From JAAGZL01 sp050291365 (GTDB lineage Bacteria; Pseudomonadota; Gammaproteobacteria; Chromatiales; Chromatiaceae), in the NCBI GenBank assembly GCA_050291365.1, contig JBNKJS010000029.1, forward strand, positions 20,610 to 84,609: a stretch of DNA of 64,000 nt, given 5' to 3'. The notes beneath the pieces are model-generated. The model searched no databases. It had not been told where the DNA came from and saw nothing but the letters and a program-made list of their open reading frames with translations. This document shows, piece after piece, positions 42,498 through 50,998 of the stretch (positions are counted from its first letter, which is position 1; each line of letters opens with the position of its first letter). Position numbers and translations under genes: made by a program.

Positions 42498-43400
42498 TTA
42501 AAGACGGGCCGCTGAGAAAGTGTCGCATTCTCGGATAGATCCCTTATCCAACCCAATCCTGAACCATTTTACGCGCTGTTCGGAACTACCGTGCGTAAAT
42601 GAATCAGGGTTAACATAACCTTGTGACTGTTTTTGTAGCCTGTCGTCACCTACGGCGCTGGCTGCCGCCATACCCTCTTCAACGTCGCCACTCTCCAGTA
42701 TCTGACGGGAGCGGTTAGCATGATGGGCCCAAATACCAGCGTAGCAATCTGCCTGAAGTTCCATCATCACAGAGAGCTGATTTGACCGTACCTTACCAGC
42801 TCTGGATTTTGCTTGTTGTACTTTCTGCGATATGCCGGTGATTGTTTGTACATGGTGGCCAACTTCGTGCGCAAGCACATAGGCTTGGGCAAAATCTCCC
42901 GGGGCCTTATAACGCCGCTTGAGGTCTTCGTAGAAGCTTAGGTCGATGTATACCTTTTGATCACCGGGACAGTAGAATGGCCCCATAGCCGCCCGACCGA
43001 AACCACAAGCGGACTGCACCGCTCCGCGATATAGAACAAGCCTGGGCTTTTTATATGTCTGCCCGTTTTGCTTAAACAGCAGACCCCAGGTGTCTTCGGT
43101 ATCGGCCAGCACTACAGATACAAATTCTACCAGCTGTTTTTCCGATTCCGATTGTTGTACAGGCTCAGAAGAGGTTTTGATGGATGGAGAAGAGCCAATC
43201 AGTGCGCTTAGGTCGCCACCGGTAAAATAGACATAACCAACGATTCCCAATGCAACGATCGCGGTACCTTTAAATCCAAGAAAACGAAACACTACAGGTA
43301 GTAGGCGCAGTAGACCACCACCGCTGCCACCTAAGCCGGAAACCCGTTCCCCCCGTCGATCTTCGACGTTGCTACTTCTTCTATTATCTCTCCAGCGCAC
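42498..43400 (-). CDS. ypfJ: YpfJ-type neutral zinc metallopeptidase
   Basis: This 300-residue membrane-anchored protein has a cytosolic Arg/Asp-rich start (MRWRDNRRSSNVEDRRG). One helix lies near 35-58 (GTAIVALGIVGYVYF), followed by a large external domain. That domain carries FVSVVLADTEDTWGLLFKQNGQTY, GRAAMGPFYCPGDQKVYIDLSFY, the zinc site AYVLAHEVGHHVQ (HExGH near residue 178), MELQADCYAGIWAHH and GSSEQRVKWFRIG. All are hallmarks of the putative neutral zinc metallopeptidase family. The physiological substrate is not known. Confidence 0.93.
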   Translation of the reverse strand: MRWRDNRRSSNVEDRRGERVSGLGGSGGGLLRLLPVVFRFLGFKGTAIVALGIVGYVYFTGGDLSALIGSSPSIKTSSEPVQQSESEKQLVEFVSVVLADTEDTWGLLFKQNGQTYKKPRLVLYRGAVQSACGFGRAAMGPFYCPGDQKVYIDLSFYEDLKRRYKAPGDFAQAYVLAHEVGHHVQTITGISQKVQQAKSRAGKVRSNQLSVMMELQADCYAGIWAHHANRSRQILESGDVEEGMAAASAVGDDRLQKQSQGYVNPDSFTHGSSEQRVKWFRIGLDKGSIRECDTFSAARL

Positions 43401-43503
43401 TATTCAATATCCCCGCGGGCTTTTATGGTGTTCTGTTATTTATAACCTTTCAGCAGTATCTATGAGACTTGGTGTCATAACAAAGCACTGCTTTCCTGGT
43501 AGA

Positions 43504-43686
43504 TCAGAACGGTTTCTTACCAGGGCCAGCAAAATACCAGATAATTAAACCGAGCAGCGGTAGGAGAAAGACCACCAGGGCCCAGATAAGTTTCTCGATA
43601 GTTTTTGCGGAGCTTTGCAGAATCATCAGGATCGCATAGATGTCCAGAATCAGGATGATCAGACCGAATATTCCTGTGGTTCCCAT
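43504..43686 (-). CDS. Small two-helix membrane protein (phospholipase D N-terminal type)
   Basis: The 60-residue protein is two membrane helices (GIFGLIILILDIYAILMIL and KLIWALVVFLLPLLGLIIWYFAG) ending GPGKKPF. This is the pattern of the PLDc_N domain found at the front of cardiolipin synthases and alone in small proteins. The ATG at 43686 has GGAGA upstream; the longer frame to 43761 is not supported. Role unknown, likely membrane-stress related. Confidence 0.75.
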   Translation of the reverse strand: MGTTGIFGLIILILDIYAILMILQSSAKTIEKLIWALVVFLLPLLGLIIWYFAGPGKKPF

Positions 43687-43847
43687 AGCGTTGTCTCCGG
43701 CTGTTATCTTTATTGTATGCAAGTTAAATCCAACAAAATATATTGGATCTTCAGTTGGCAATATATCCCCTGATCTTATACCCGGTCAAATATTACAGCT
43801 GATTTAGAAATCGTATTAAAGTTCTCTAATATCACTGAGTTTTACCC

Positions 43848-43888
43848 AAGCCCACCCAAGCGCAACATACGATTTATTTGGTCGCGCT
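43848..43888. repeat. 41-bp direct repeat, left copy (duplicate of the hipA 3' end)
   Basis: These bases are identical to 45291-45331, which encode the last residues of HipA (DQINRMLRLGG region). With the right copy it brackets the Fic gene. No hipA frame precedes it here. Confidence 0.9.
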
Positions 43889-43941
43889 TGGGGAATGAGA
43901 GGCATAAGAGCTAGGGTTAACACGTCTCAATTGCTAACCGC

Positions 43942-45126
43942 CTACGGGATAAGTAGTTTTACTTTTTTATCGTCAGTTACAATAATTAATCCTTCATCTA
44001 CAAGACCTTTTAGATCTCTAGCCCGTGTTTTTGAAGTTAGTTTTTGATACAAAACCATATACCATGCTTGAGATTGCAAATATTTAAGCTGATGTTCAAT
44101 TCCATGTGGAAGCAAATTGTTGATTATCGTAAATTGCCTTATATTGATATCCTTCATTTGCAGTTTGGTATTCAAAGCGGTTTCATACAACAACATCGCA
44201 ATGATTCGATTTATCCGATCATGCAATAAATTCAATACATTAAGCATGCCTTCCAGGAAGAACTCAATAAATACTGTATTCGGGTATTGCTCTCTGTTTT
44301 CCTCTGCCTTTCGCGTCAGGTTGAACACAGTAAAATACTCATCAATATGTTCTAGGTAGTACCTAGAAAGCGCAAAGGGTGTATATTTGTATCCTGCACA
44401 CTTCAAAACTATTGCTTCCAGAACACGTCCAACTCGGCCATTCCCATCCCAGAATGGGTGGATTCTTTCGAAATAGTAATGCGCAAGTGGCGCTCTTATT
44501 AATGGGCTTAATTGGGACAACTCAGAACTGTTAACCCACTCTAAATATTGCTTAATGAGAAGATCAATATCATCCCGACATTTTGGAGGCGTATACACTC
44601 CACCATGTTCTGCATCTCCAACCTTGGTTATTTGACCTTTCTGATTATCTCGATACTCCCCTACTACATTTTGTGAGTGAGTTAAGCCTTCAGTAATTAT
44701 CGAATGCAAATCCCTAATCATCTTTTCATGCAGCCCAATAACCAATCCTTGCCTTTCTTGGGTTCCAAGATTTTCATCTATGCATTTTTCAGCAAAACCC
44801 TCTGCTTGCGAGTATGCATTTTTTATATTTAGAGCCCGCTGTTCTTTCTCTTCTTTGGCAACTTCGGTATCAATGACAACAGCTGTTTCTTCTTCTGTTA
44901 ATGTACCGCCCTCAATGGTATTTGTCCCAAAGATACTTGATACAACAACCTCCCTCTCTAAACGAGTAGCAACGTCTGGCAAAATCGGCACAGAAGCAAA
45001 ACGCGCATGGGCATCCTCCACTCTCTGTAATAGTGGCTGAATCCTGGCTAGATCCACACCTATCTGGAAGGCAAATACCCCAGAACGGAAGGTTTCTACT
45101 GTTACTCTATGCTCAATATTGCCCAT
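43942..45126 (-). CDS. Fic-family AMP transferase (class II, N-terminal inhibitory motif)
   Basis: The 394-residue protein has the Fic_N region with the inhibitory motif TNTIEG (S/TxxxE pattern) near residue 70. The Fic core has the complete catalytic signature HPFWDGNGRVGR near residue 227, and a C-terminal winged-helix-like domain (LKYLQSQAWYMVLYQKLTSKTRARDLKGLVDEGLI). Fic enzymes transfer AMP from ATP to protein hydroxyls; the intact Glu of the inhibitory helix predicts self-inhibition. It is a lone gene within a 1.44-kb unit bounded by 41-bp direct repeats, just downstream of hipBA, and was probably inserted there. Confidence 0.93.
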   Translation of the reverse strand: MGNIEHRVTVETFRSGVFAFQIGVDLARIQPLLQRVEDAHARFASVPILPDVATRLEREVVVSSIFGTNTIEGGTLTEEETAVVIDTEVAKEEKEQRALNIKNAYSQAEGFAEKCIDENLGTQERQGLVIGLHEKMIRDLHSIITEGLTHSQNVVGEYRDNQKGQITKVGDAEHGGVYTPPKCRDDIDLLIKQYLEWVNSSELSQLSPLIRAPLAHYYFERIHPFWDGNGRVGRVLEAIVLKCAGYKYTPFALSRYYLEHIDEYFTVFNLTRKAEENREQYPNTVFIEFFLEGMLNVLNLLHDRINRIIAMLLYETALNTKLQMKDINIRQFTIINNLLPHGIEHQLKYLQSQAWYMVLYQKLTSKTRARDLKGLVDEGLIIVTDDKKVKLLIP

Positions 45127-45287
45127 TATTGTCCCTGATAATGTCCAACTTATAACGACATTATTACCATCTTTTACATGATGTTACGATATAATCACCA
45201 TGATAAGACTTACATTTATGTCCTATTTCTTGTTCCAAGATTAGTCGTATATCACTCATGAATCAAGAGGGTTCGACTTATACCATC

Positions 45288-46592
45288 TCAAAGCCCACCC
45301 AAGCGCAACATACGATTTATTTGGTCGCGCTGCACTGGGTCCACGCCCTCTTCTTCGGCGTAATCCTGCCAGCGCGCCACTCTGTTTTGCACCTCTTTTA
45401 GAATTGTCTCTGCCCGCCCCCGCTTCATGGATACCGTCCTGGCGCAGGCCTTGAAGTCTTCAAGGGTGAAATTATCCCGTTTACCATTGATGGTCATTTG
45501 GTGGCTTGATGTCCAGATACCGGATGGATTGTAGCTGTATGTCATATCGTAGGCTGGAGCCAGAGACCAGTTACCTGCCTTATCCATCAGAAATGCAATG
45601 TTCTTTACATGGTCATCCTGATTGCGTGCAACAATATTGAAAACCATACGCCGGTATAACTGCTCTACTGCCTGTATGGACAGACCCAGTTGCCGGGCCA
45701 CCAGCATGGCCTGTTCGTAACTGTATGCCCCCGCCAGGTTAAAATCGTAATGGGCCATGGCGCAGAGGGTTTGCATATGCAGCTTTTCACCACCTTCTAA
45801 ACGATCAAACCTGCGGGTCATAAAGTGCCGCCGGCCACTCTCTTCAAACAGCCGGCATTCACTCATTTCAATTCCGCAATCCCGCGCCATGCGAGAATAG
45901 GCATATTCGATTACTCCATAGCCCTGCGGGTCATCCAGCTCTTTGTCTCTGTTGCCTTCCACACCATCGAACTTTAATAACCACTGCTCAAACCCCTCCC
46001 CCGCCGTAACCTGACCGGAGCGGACCTCATTGGTTTGCGGATTCCACGCAATCACTGCCTTGGCCCGCGCACCACCCGCCGAGGTGCCGACCCGCAGGAT
46101 GTCGGTCAATGCCTGCTCTTTCTCTGCATCGGCAAATGAGACCTGTAGATCACCGCGATGCATCAGCACATCCGAGGCAAGCTCTATCAACTGGTCCACG
46201 TGAACCTGGGCCGCTTGGGGTGATTGCGGGCCTCTAGTCGGCTCAAACTCCAGCGCCCCCATACCACGGGAGCCGGTATAGCAGAGGCGCTCAACGGCAT
46301 TAAAGGAATACGGTTGCCGCCCCTGGGTTGCCAACCAGGCATCAATCAGCAGGTTGCCGAACTTATCTGGCAGGGAGTCGGCCAGCAGGCCGGGCAGCCC
46401 ATAAAAGGTTGTGCGGGAGAGTTCGGGAAAGCTGTAGATGCGCTTAGCAAGCGGCATAGTTATAGGTGCGACCTCTATACCGCTGCCGGTAAACTCAGGC
46501 GCGTATTCAAAGTCGGCGACATCGCCACCATCCTGCAGTGATACCGCACCGATAGTGCGGCCCCAGAGTTTAACCTCGGCCAGGGTGGTCAT
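45288..46592 (-). CDS. hipA: HipA-family serine/threonine kinase toxin
   Basis: This 434-residue kinase has the couple_hipA N-terminal domain (VKLWGRTIGAVSLQDGG...PEFTGSGIEVAPITMPL, about 1-100) and a HipA_C kinase core. The core has SAGGARAKAVIAW near 175 (ATP-binding Lys), RNQDDHVKNIAFL near 323 (catalytic Asp/Asn) and LAPAYDMTYSYN near 347 (metal-binding Asp). In E. coli HipA phosphorylates glutamyl-tRNA synthetase and causes persistence. The ATG overlaps the hipB stop by four bases. Its last 13 codons are repeated downstream as the left copy of a 41-bp direct repeat. Confidence 0.93.
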   Translation of the reverse strand: MTTLAEVKLWGRTIGAVSLQDGGDVADFEYAPEFTGSGIEVAPITMPLAKRIYSFPELSRTTFYGLPGLLADSLPDKFGNLLIDAWLATQGRQPYSFNAVERLCYTGSRGMGALEFEPTRGPQSPQAAQVHVDQLIELASDVLMHRGDLQVSFADAEKEQALTDILRVGTSAGGARAKAVIAWNPQTNEVRSGQVTAGEGFEQWLLKFDGVEGNRDKELDDPQGYGVIEYAYSRMARDCGIEMSECRLFEESGRRHFMTRRFDRLEGGEKLHMQTLCAMAHYDFNLAGAYSYEQAMLVARQLGLSIQAVEQLYRRMVFNIVARNQDDHVKNIAFLMDKAGNWSLAPAYDMTYSYNPSGIWTSSHQMTINGKRDNFTLEDFKACARTVSMKRGRAETILKEVQNRVARWQDYAEEEGVDPVQRDQINRMLRLGGL

Positions 46593-46939
46593 TTATCGTC
46601 ATCCCAGGTCCAGGCCTGGTCTGGCTGTTCCAGACTGCTGCGAGACGAGGCGCGCTGCCTGGCCTTACCCTTGTGGCGTAACAACTCCATGGGGGTCGCT
46701 CCGGTTTCGGGAAACATCTGCTCCAGTCGTGGCAGCAGTTCCAGCACCCGCAGGATGCGAATCAGGCTGGACATCTGTGCCGAGGCCCCGGATTCGATTC
46801 TCTCCAGGGTCCGTTTTGATACCCCAGCCCGCTCAGCCGCCTCCGCCTGGGTCAGTTGTAGATCAATCCGGCTACGGGCGATGCGCTCGCCAAGCTCAGT
46901 GAGAATAGCTTCGTCTGAAAGCAGTTTTGAAATTTCCAT
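46589..46939 (-). CDS. hipB: HipB-family antitoxin (HTH, XRE type)
   Basis: The 116-residue protein has an XRE helix-turn-helix (RSRIDLQLTQAEAAERAGVSKRTLERIESG, residues about 22-52). A longer basic C-terminal tail ends WTWDDDK, perhaps the part that enters the partner kinase. As antitoxin it would bind HipA and repress the operon through the palindrome at 46958-46976 that lies just upstream. It is cotranscribed with hipA by ATGA overlap. Confidence 0.9.
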   Translation of the reverse strand: MEISKLLSDEAILTELGERIARSRIDLQLTQAEAAERAGVSKRTLERIESGASAQMSSLIRILRVLELLPRLEQMFPETGATPMELLRHKGKARQRASSRSSLEQPDQAWTWDDDK

Positions 46940-46957
46940 AATTCGCCATATTTGTCG

Positions 46958-46976
46958 AATAATATGTTATATTATT
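46958..46976. promoter_or_regulatory. Probable HipB operator
   Basis: AATAATAT (46958-46965), a GTT spacer and ATATTATT (46969-46976) form a perfect 8-bp inverted repeat 19 bases before the hipB start, in an AT-rich promoter stretch. TCGTCGATTATGACGA near 47029-47044 is a second, imperfect inverted sequence that might be another operator. Confidence 0.5.
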
Positions 46977-47343
46977 ACATATTTCGTCATTTTTTACGAC
47001 TTATATACGGATATTTTTATATTAAACTAGTCGTCGATTATGACGATATAGATATTTACGGAAATTGGGGGCCATATTGAACAGCAGTGGCCGTGACAAC
47101 ATCTCCTCCCCGCTCTGCTCATTACCAACAACCACCCATTGTTTGGTATTTATTCATTGTGATTCTGAAATCTTCACTTGACTGTACCTGGTTAGTGGAT
47201 GCAATATCAAAGCATGAACTTTTCACACGCCAAATCGATGGTAATTACCCCGGTACGAGCTGCCCTATGGCGACTCGTGTCGGCCCGTTGGCGTTTGGGA
47301 GAAAAGTTATAGCATAAATAGTTAATAGATTTATCAACCCTCA

Positions 47344-47376
47344 AAGGCCGCGGAGTCACACTCTTCGCGGCCTTTT
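47344..47376 (+). terminator. Strong terminator just upstream of the DMT permease gene
   Basis: AAGGCCGCG (47344-47352) and CGCGGCCTT (47365-47373) form a 9-bp GC-rich stem with a 12-base loop followed by TTTTT. It sits only about 30 bases before the ATG at 47407, so it either ends an upstream transcript or acts as an attenuator in the leader. The 47000-47340 stretch before it has no supported protein gene. Confidence 0.75.
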
Positions 47377-47406
47377 TTATTTTCAGGAGAAAAAAGGAGA
47401 AAGAAA

Positions 47407-48294
47407 ATGTCGGTCCCAGCAGCTTATTTGGGAATAGTCTTGATCTGGGCTACTACGCCCCTGGCGATCAAGTGGAGCAACGACGGTAGTGATTTTATGC
47501 TGGCGGTTAGTTCTCGTATGTCTATCGGCTTCGTGTTCTGCCTACTGCTGCTGGTGTTGTTGCGTATCCCGATGCGATGGGACCGCGTGGCCCTAAAGAG
47601 TTACGCCGCTGCAGGAGTGGGGATGTTCGGCGCCATGATGAGTGTCTACTGGGCAGCGCAGTACATCACCTCCGGACTGATCTCGGTGTTGTACGGCCTG
47701 ACGCCCATTGTTATCGGGGTGTTTGCCGCCCTGTGGCTGGATGAGCCGTTCTTTACCCCCTCGAAGATGATCGGTCTGCTGCTGGCCGTGGGTGGATTGG
47801 GCGAGATTTTCCTACCCGAGGGTGTTGGAGTTTCAATCAGCGCCTATGGGGTAATCGGGGTGTTGATGTCGGTGATCTTTCACTCCCTGAGTTCGGTGTG
47901 GGTGAAAAGGATCGGCGCGCAGATGCATCCGCTGGCGCAAAATAGCGGCGCGTTGGCCATTGCCGTGCCGCTCTATATAACCTGCTGGCTGTTGTTTGGT
48001 GGAGAGGTGCCCGATCACCTACCGCAACACACGCTGGGCGCCATTCTCTACCTGGCGCTGATTGGGACAGCACTCGGCTTCAACCTCTACTTCTATGTGT
48101 TGAAGCGGGTGCCAGCAATGATGATCGGTTTGATCACGTTGATCACCCCGGTGCTGGCGCTGTTGCTGGGGCAGACTTTAAACGGTGAACAGGCTGGGAC
48201 TAATGTCTGGCTGGGGACCGCGGTTATCCTTGCGGGATTGAGTCTCTTCCTGTGGGGTGGGCGTCTCTACCGGGTGGTTGTACCTGCCAGGTGA
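47407..48294 (+). CDS. DMT-superfamily transporter (EamA family)
   Basis: The 295-residue protein has ten hydrophobic helices in two EamA halves: AAYLGIVLIWATTPLAIKWS (residue 5), YWAAQYITSGLISVLYGLTPIVIGVFAALWL near 80-110, and, in the second half, ALIGTALGFNLYFYVLKRVPAMMIGLITLITPVLALLLGQ near 215-260. The motif WATTPLAIKWS is the usual entry signature. It should export or import a small metabolite such as an amino acid or drug; the substrate is unknown. The double purine-rich tract before the ATG (GGAGAAAAAAGGAGAAAGAAA) gives a strong ribosome binding site. The preceding terminator hints at leader control. Confidence 0.9.
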   Translation: MSVPAAYLGIVLIWATTPLAIKWSNDGSDFMLAVSSRMSIGFVFCLLLLVLLRIPMRWDRVALKSYAAAGVGMFGAMMSVYWAAQYITSGLISVLYGLTPIVIGVFAALWLDEPFFTPSKMIGLLLAVGGLGEIFLPEGVGVSISAYGVIGVLMSVIFHSLSSVWVKRIGAQMHPLAQNSGALAIAVPLYITCWLLFGGEVPDHLPQHTLGAILYLALIGTALGFNLYFYVLKRVPAMMIGLITLITPVLALLLGQTLNGEQAGTNVWLGTAVILAGLSLFLWGGRLYRVVVPAR

Positions 48295-48324
48295 TGGTTT
48301 CTAACTTTATAAAATAACTGGGGG

Positions 48325-48353
48325 TCTGCGGGGTGGCCATGCCACCCCGCAGA
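48325..48353. terminator. Perfect 13-bp hairpin behind the DMT permease
   Basis: TCTGCGGGGTGGC (48325-48337) and its exact complement (48341-48353) are separated by CAT. There is no T run on either side, so it may be a transcript-stabilising or factor-dependent end rather than a classical terminator. Confidence 0.6.
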
Positions 48354-48560
48354 TAACCATCAACCTAGGTATAGATCCATATAACTCTGATACCAGGAAC
48401 CGGCCATAACCGGACCCAGAACCAGAAAACCAAGCACCAAGGGGATTGCGGCCTAAATTCCAGCGCTGTGTAGATTAGACTAAATAGCAACAACGGCTGA
48501 GAGTTTTGGGAAACCTACTAAATCTACCATGAAGAAAAGGGAGCTTTGAGTTTCTATCAA

Positions 48561-48824
48561 TTAATACATACTCCTAGCAAGCCCTTGAATCATTTTGATG
48601 GCAGGGTTGGTTTTACTCTCAGTAGCAGTTGGTTCTGCTGTATCTTCATCTTTGTCAGCAGTCTGTTTATCCATTGCTTCCGTTTTTTCTACAGTAGCAT
48701 GTTCCACAGCGCTCCGTTCAGTGGAGGGTGCTTTATCAGCAGAGGCTTTATCTTGGTATTTTAATTCTCCGCCACAGGCAGACAGGATAGTAACGATAAA
48801 TGCGATGGTGAGCAGTTTTTTCAT
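48561..48824 (-). CDS. Small lipoprotein
   Basis: The 87-residue protein has a lipoprotein signal peptide (MKKLLTIAFIVTILSACGG, lipobox LSAC, Cys17). The mature part is low-complexity, rich in Lys, Ala, Glu, Asp and Thr (DKASADKAPSTERSAVEHATVEKTEAMDKQTADKDEDTAEPT), and probably disordered. A short amphipathic end (PAIKMIQGLARSMY) follows. Envelope-located, function unknown. The next minus-strand gene upstream is cbpM at 49148. Confidence 0.75.
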   Translation of the reverse strand: MKKLLTIAFIVTILSACGGELKYQDKASADKAPSTERSAVEHATVEKTEAMDKQTADKDEDTAEPTATESKTNPAIKMIQGLARSMY

Positions 48825-49147
48825 GGTGACCTCATTACTACAGCTGTTATCAATGTCTTGCTAAAGACGCTGACACAGTATCATCTTGTCCGTACTGCAG
48901 ATCTTTTAGATGATTATCCGTTCAATTTCGGCCCGCTCAATTACAAGTATAGTAGGAATAAGTTATATAGGTGGCGTGAAACCAGCACCTAGCTCACAGT
49001 TTTGATTATCTACCCGCTACTTATGGCTTTTATTCCTTAATCTACCAGCTAGGCAAGCCCAATGGGCTCCTAGAAACTATTGTGCTTATGGGTGTGGAGA
49101 ACAATGCACAGCAACTCACACTCTTGATATGGGCTTAAAATAGCGTG
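48825..49147. other. Intergenic stretch between the lipoprotein gene and cbpM
   Basis: These 323 bases contain no supported gene, RNA or repeat. They must hold the lipoprotein promoter and the end of the cbpAM transcript; I see no clear hairpin with a T run. Confidence 0.4.
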
Positions 49148-49456
49148 TTATTGTTCTAAAGCAGCAATTCGATTACGCAGCTCCTCAACCTCATCCAACA
49201 ACTCCAACGCCAATGCGGCACCTGCCAAATTTACACCAAGATCTGACTGCAACCGCTGAACAATACGCACGCGGCGCAGACAGTGTCCACGGAAATGCCA
49301 ATGGGTTTGATCCCTTCCCACCGGCTCAATCACACCCTCTTCAACCAATGCCAGTATCCATTCAGCGGGCTTGCCACAGGCACGACTGAGTTCACCTAAG
49401 GTAAACTCGGAGCTTTCATCAACAATGATGCCGGTTAATACGGTTTGCCTGATCAT
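49148..49456 (-). CDS. cbpM: Chaperone modulatory protein CbpM
   Basis: The 102-residue helical protein has the MerR-like start of CbpM (FTLGELSRACGKPAEWILALVEEGVIEPVGRDQTHWHFRGHCLRRVRIVQRLQSDLGVNLAGAALALELLDEVEELR). CbpM binds the J-domain of CbpA and blocks its use of DnaK. It lies three bases after cbpA and is surely cotranscribed. Confidence 0.92.
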   Translation of the reverse strand: MIRQTVLTGIIVDESSEFTLGELSRACGKPAEWILALVEEGVIEPVGRDQTHWHFRGHCLRRVRIVQRLQSDLGVNLAGAALALELLDEVEELRNRIAALEQ

Positions 49457-49459
49457 GTC

Positions 49460-50407
49460 CTATACCCCCATCTTAGCGCGTGGGTTGAACGCGAGTTTGC
49501 TTGCCATCTCTTTATACAGCGCCTTGGCCTGTTCGGTATTGGCCGGTGGCGCCACCACACTTAAGGTTACATAGATATCACCTGCGGGATTGCCGGGTAT
49601 GCCTCGTCCCTTTAGGCGCAGCCGGTTGCCGCTGTTTGAACCGGCTGGGATCTTAAGATCCACTGCACCAACGGGTGTTGGCGCTTTTACCGTTGCACCT
49701 AAGGCCGCCTCCCAGGGAGACACCGGCAGTTGCATATGCAGGTCGCCACCCTCTGCACGGTAGATGGGGTGTGGTTTGAAATGAATCTCCAGATAGAGAT
49801 CACCCTTCCCTCCCTGCCCCATACCCGGCGCCCCCTGACCTGCGAGTCGAATCTGTTGTCCCTCTTTGATCCCTTTGGGAATCTTCACGTTAAGTGTGCG
49901 GTTGATTAAACGCATTTGGCCCTGCGCATCCAGCTCGGGTGTTTGCAGAGTGATGGTGCGAGTTGCCGCATGAAAGGCATCGTCCAGATTCACCTCCACC
50001 TTGGCATGATGATCCTGACCGCTGGCATTGAACTGAGTGCTATAGGCTGCATGACCACCTCGCCCCCGTTGACCAAACAACTCCTCAAAAAAGTCACTAA
50101 AACCGCCCAAATCCCCCTGGGTAAAACCGCCACCGCGAAACTCAAAGCCAGAATCCCAGTTAGGCGGCGGGTGGAACTCCTGACCCGATTTCAGATTAGG
50201 ATCCAGTCGATTGTAGGCGGCACGTTTTTCAGGGTCTTTGAGAACCTCGTAGGCCTCGCCGACCTCTTTAAACTTTGCTTCGGCATTAGGCTCCTTACTG
50301 ACATCTGGATGATACTTTCGCGCCAGCTTACGGTAGGCGCGTTTAATATCATCCTGCGAGGCATCACGCTTCAGGCCCATAATCTTGTAATAATCTTTAT
50401 ATTCCAC
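49460..50407 (-). CDS. cbpA: Curved DNA-binding protein/co-chaperone CbpA
   Basis: The protein of about 315 residues has a J-domain (residues 1-70, KLARKYHPDVSK with the HPD motif) and a Gly/Phe-rich linker (GFEFRGGGFTQGDLGGFSDFFEELFGQRGRGG). The DnaJ C-terminal peptide-binding domains follow, without the zinc-finger domain (KVEVNLDDAFHAATRTITLQ, IPKGIKEGQQIRLAGQG, DLYLEIHFKPHPIYRAEGGDL). It is a DnaK co-chaperone and nucleoid protein of starved cells. I chose the GTG at 50407 because GGAG is then six bases upstream; a TTG at 50413 would sit on the ribosome binding site. Confidence 0.94.
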   Translation of the reverse strand: MEYKDYYKIMGLKRDASQDDIKRAYRKLARKYHPDVSKEPNAEAKFKEVGEAYEVLKDPEKRAAYNRLDPNLKSGQEFHPPPNWDSGFEFRGGGFTQGDLGGFSDFFEELFGQRGRGGHAAYSTQFNASGQDHHAKVEVNLDDAFHAATRTITLQTPELDAQGQMRLINRTLNVKIPKGIKEGQQIRLAGQGAPGMGQGGKGDLYLEIHFKPHPIYRAEGGDLHMQLPVSPWEAALGATVKAPTPVGAVDLKIPAGSNSGNRLRLKGRGIPGNPAGDIYVTLSVVAPPANTEQAKALYKEMASKLAFNPRAKMGV

Positions 50408-50584
50408 AGACAACTCCGCCTTATGAAATGGCTTAACGCCAAGCGCCAGTATATGCCCCAGTCACCTAACCAAGAATAGAATAATTTTTTGCACTGCGCA
50501 CATTCCTGCATCCTGTTTAAATTCAGAATAAATCGGCTTACTCCATGCCCAAATATCATCGAAAACCGGCGTAAGATACAACTA

Positions 50585-50860
50585 TCAAAAATCACCAGCT
50601 GCCAGGACATAGGCATATGTGCCTTTACCACCTCCACCATTTCTATAGACCCTGTCTGCTACCTCATAAATTCTATCCCGGGCAGTGTCGAATGCCTTCA
50701 ACAGTTCCGCCTCGGCGTCATTTATATCGGGATAGAGCTGTTTGAGAGCGGCCGCTTCCAGAAAGAAAGAGACCTCAATCGTACTGTCATATCCCCAAAA
50801 CAGGATGCGACTACTGCTCGCATCGAAACTACGGCTTGGGTTAGGAAAGTGCAGCTTCAT
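50585..50860 (-). CDS. DUF1488 family protein (first type)
   Basis: The 91-residue protein starts MKLHFPNPSRSFDASSSRILFWGYDSTIEVSFFLEA and ends VYRNGGGGKGTYAYVLAAGDF, the usual beginning and end of this DUF1488 subgroup. The ATG at 50860 fits; the longer frame to 50929 is not family-like. It is cytosolic and of unknown function. It lies upstream of cbpA and downstream of the glucan synthase gene. A second, different DUF1488 protein lies on the other side of that gene. Confidence 0.8.
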   Translation of the reverse strand: MKLHFPNPSRSFDASSSRILFWGYDSTIEVSFFLEAAALKQLYPDINDAEAELLKAFDTARDRIYEVADRVYRNGGGGKGTYAYVLAAGDF

Positions 50861-50998
50861 TATTGACTGCCGGTATTCTGCGTTTAATAAAAAATAAATC
50901 CATATTAATTTTTCCTGATTCAAATCCAACAGGCGAAATTACCTGCCAGCTATTTCTGATTCTCTGTTTCCCACAGCCTTCTGTGCGAACCCATGCGG

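Noticed and set aside
47087..47317. Open frame of 76 codons before the EamA gene
   Set aside because: Begins without a Shine-Dalgarno sequence and the translation shows no fold-like pattern; the stretch is better read as a leader or empty region.
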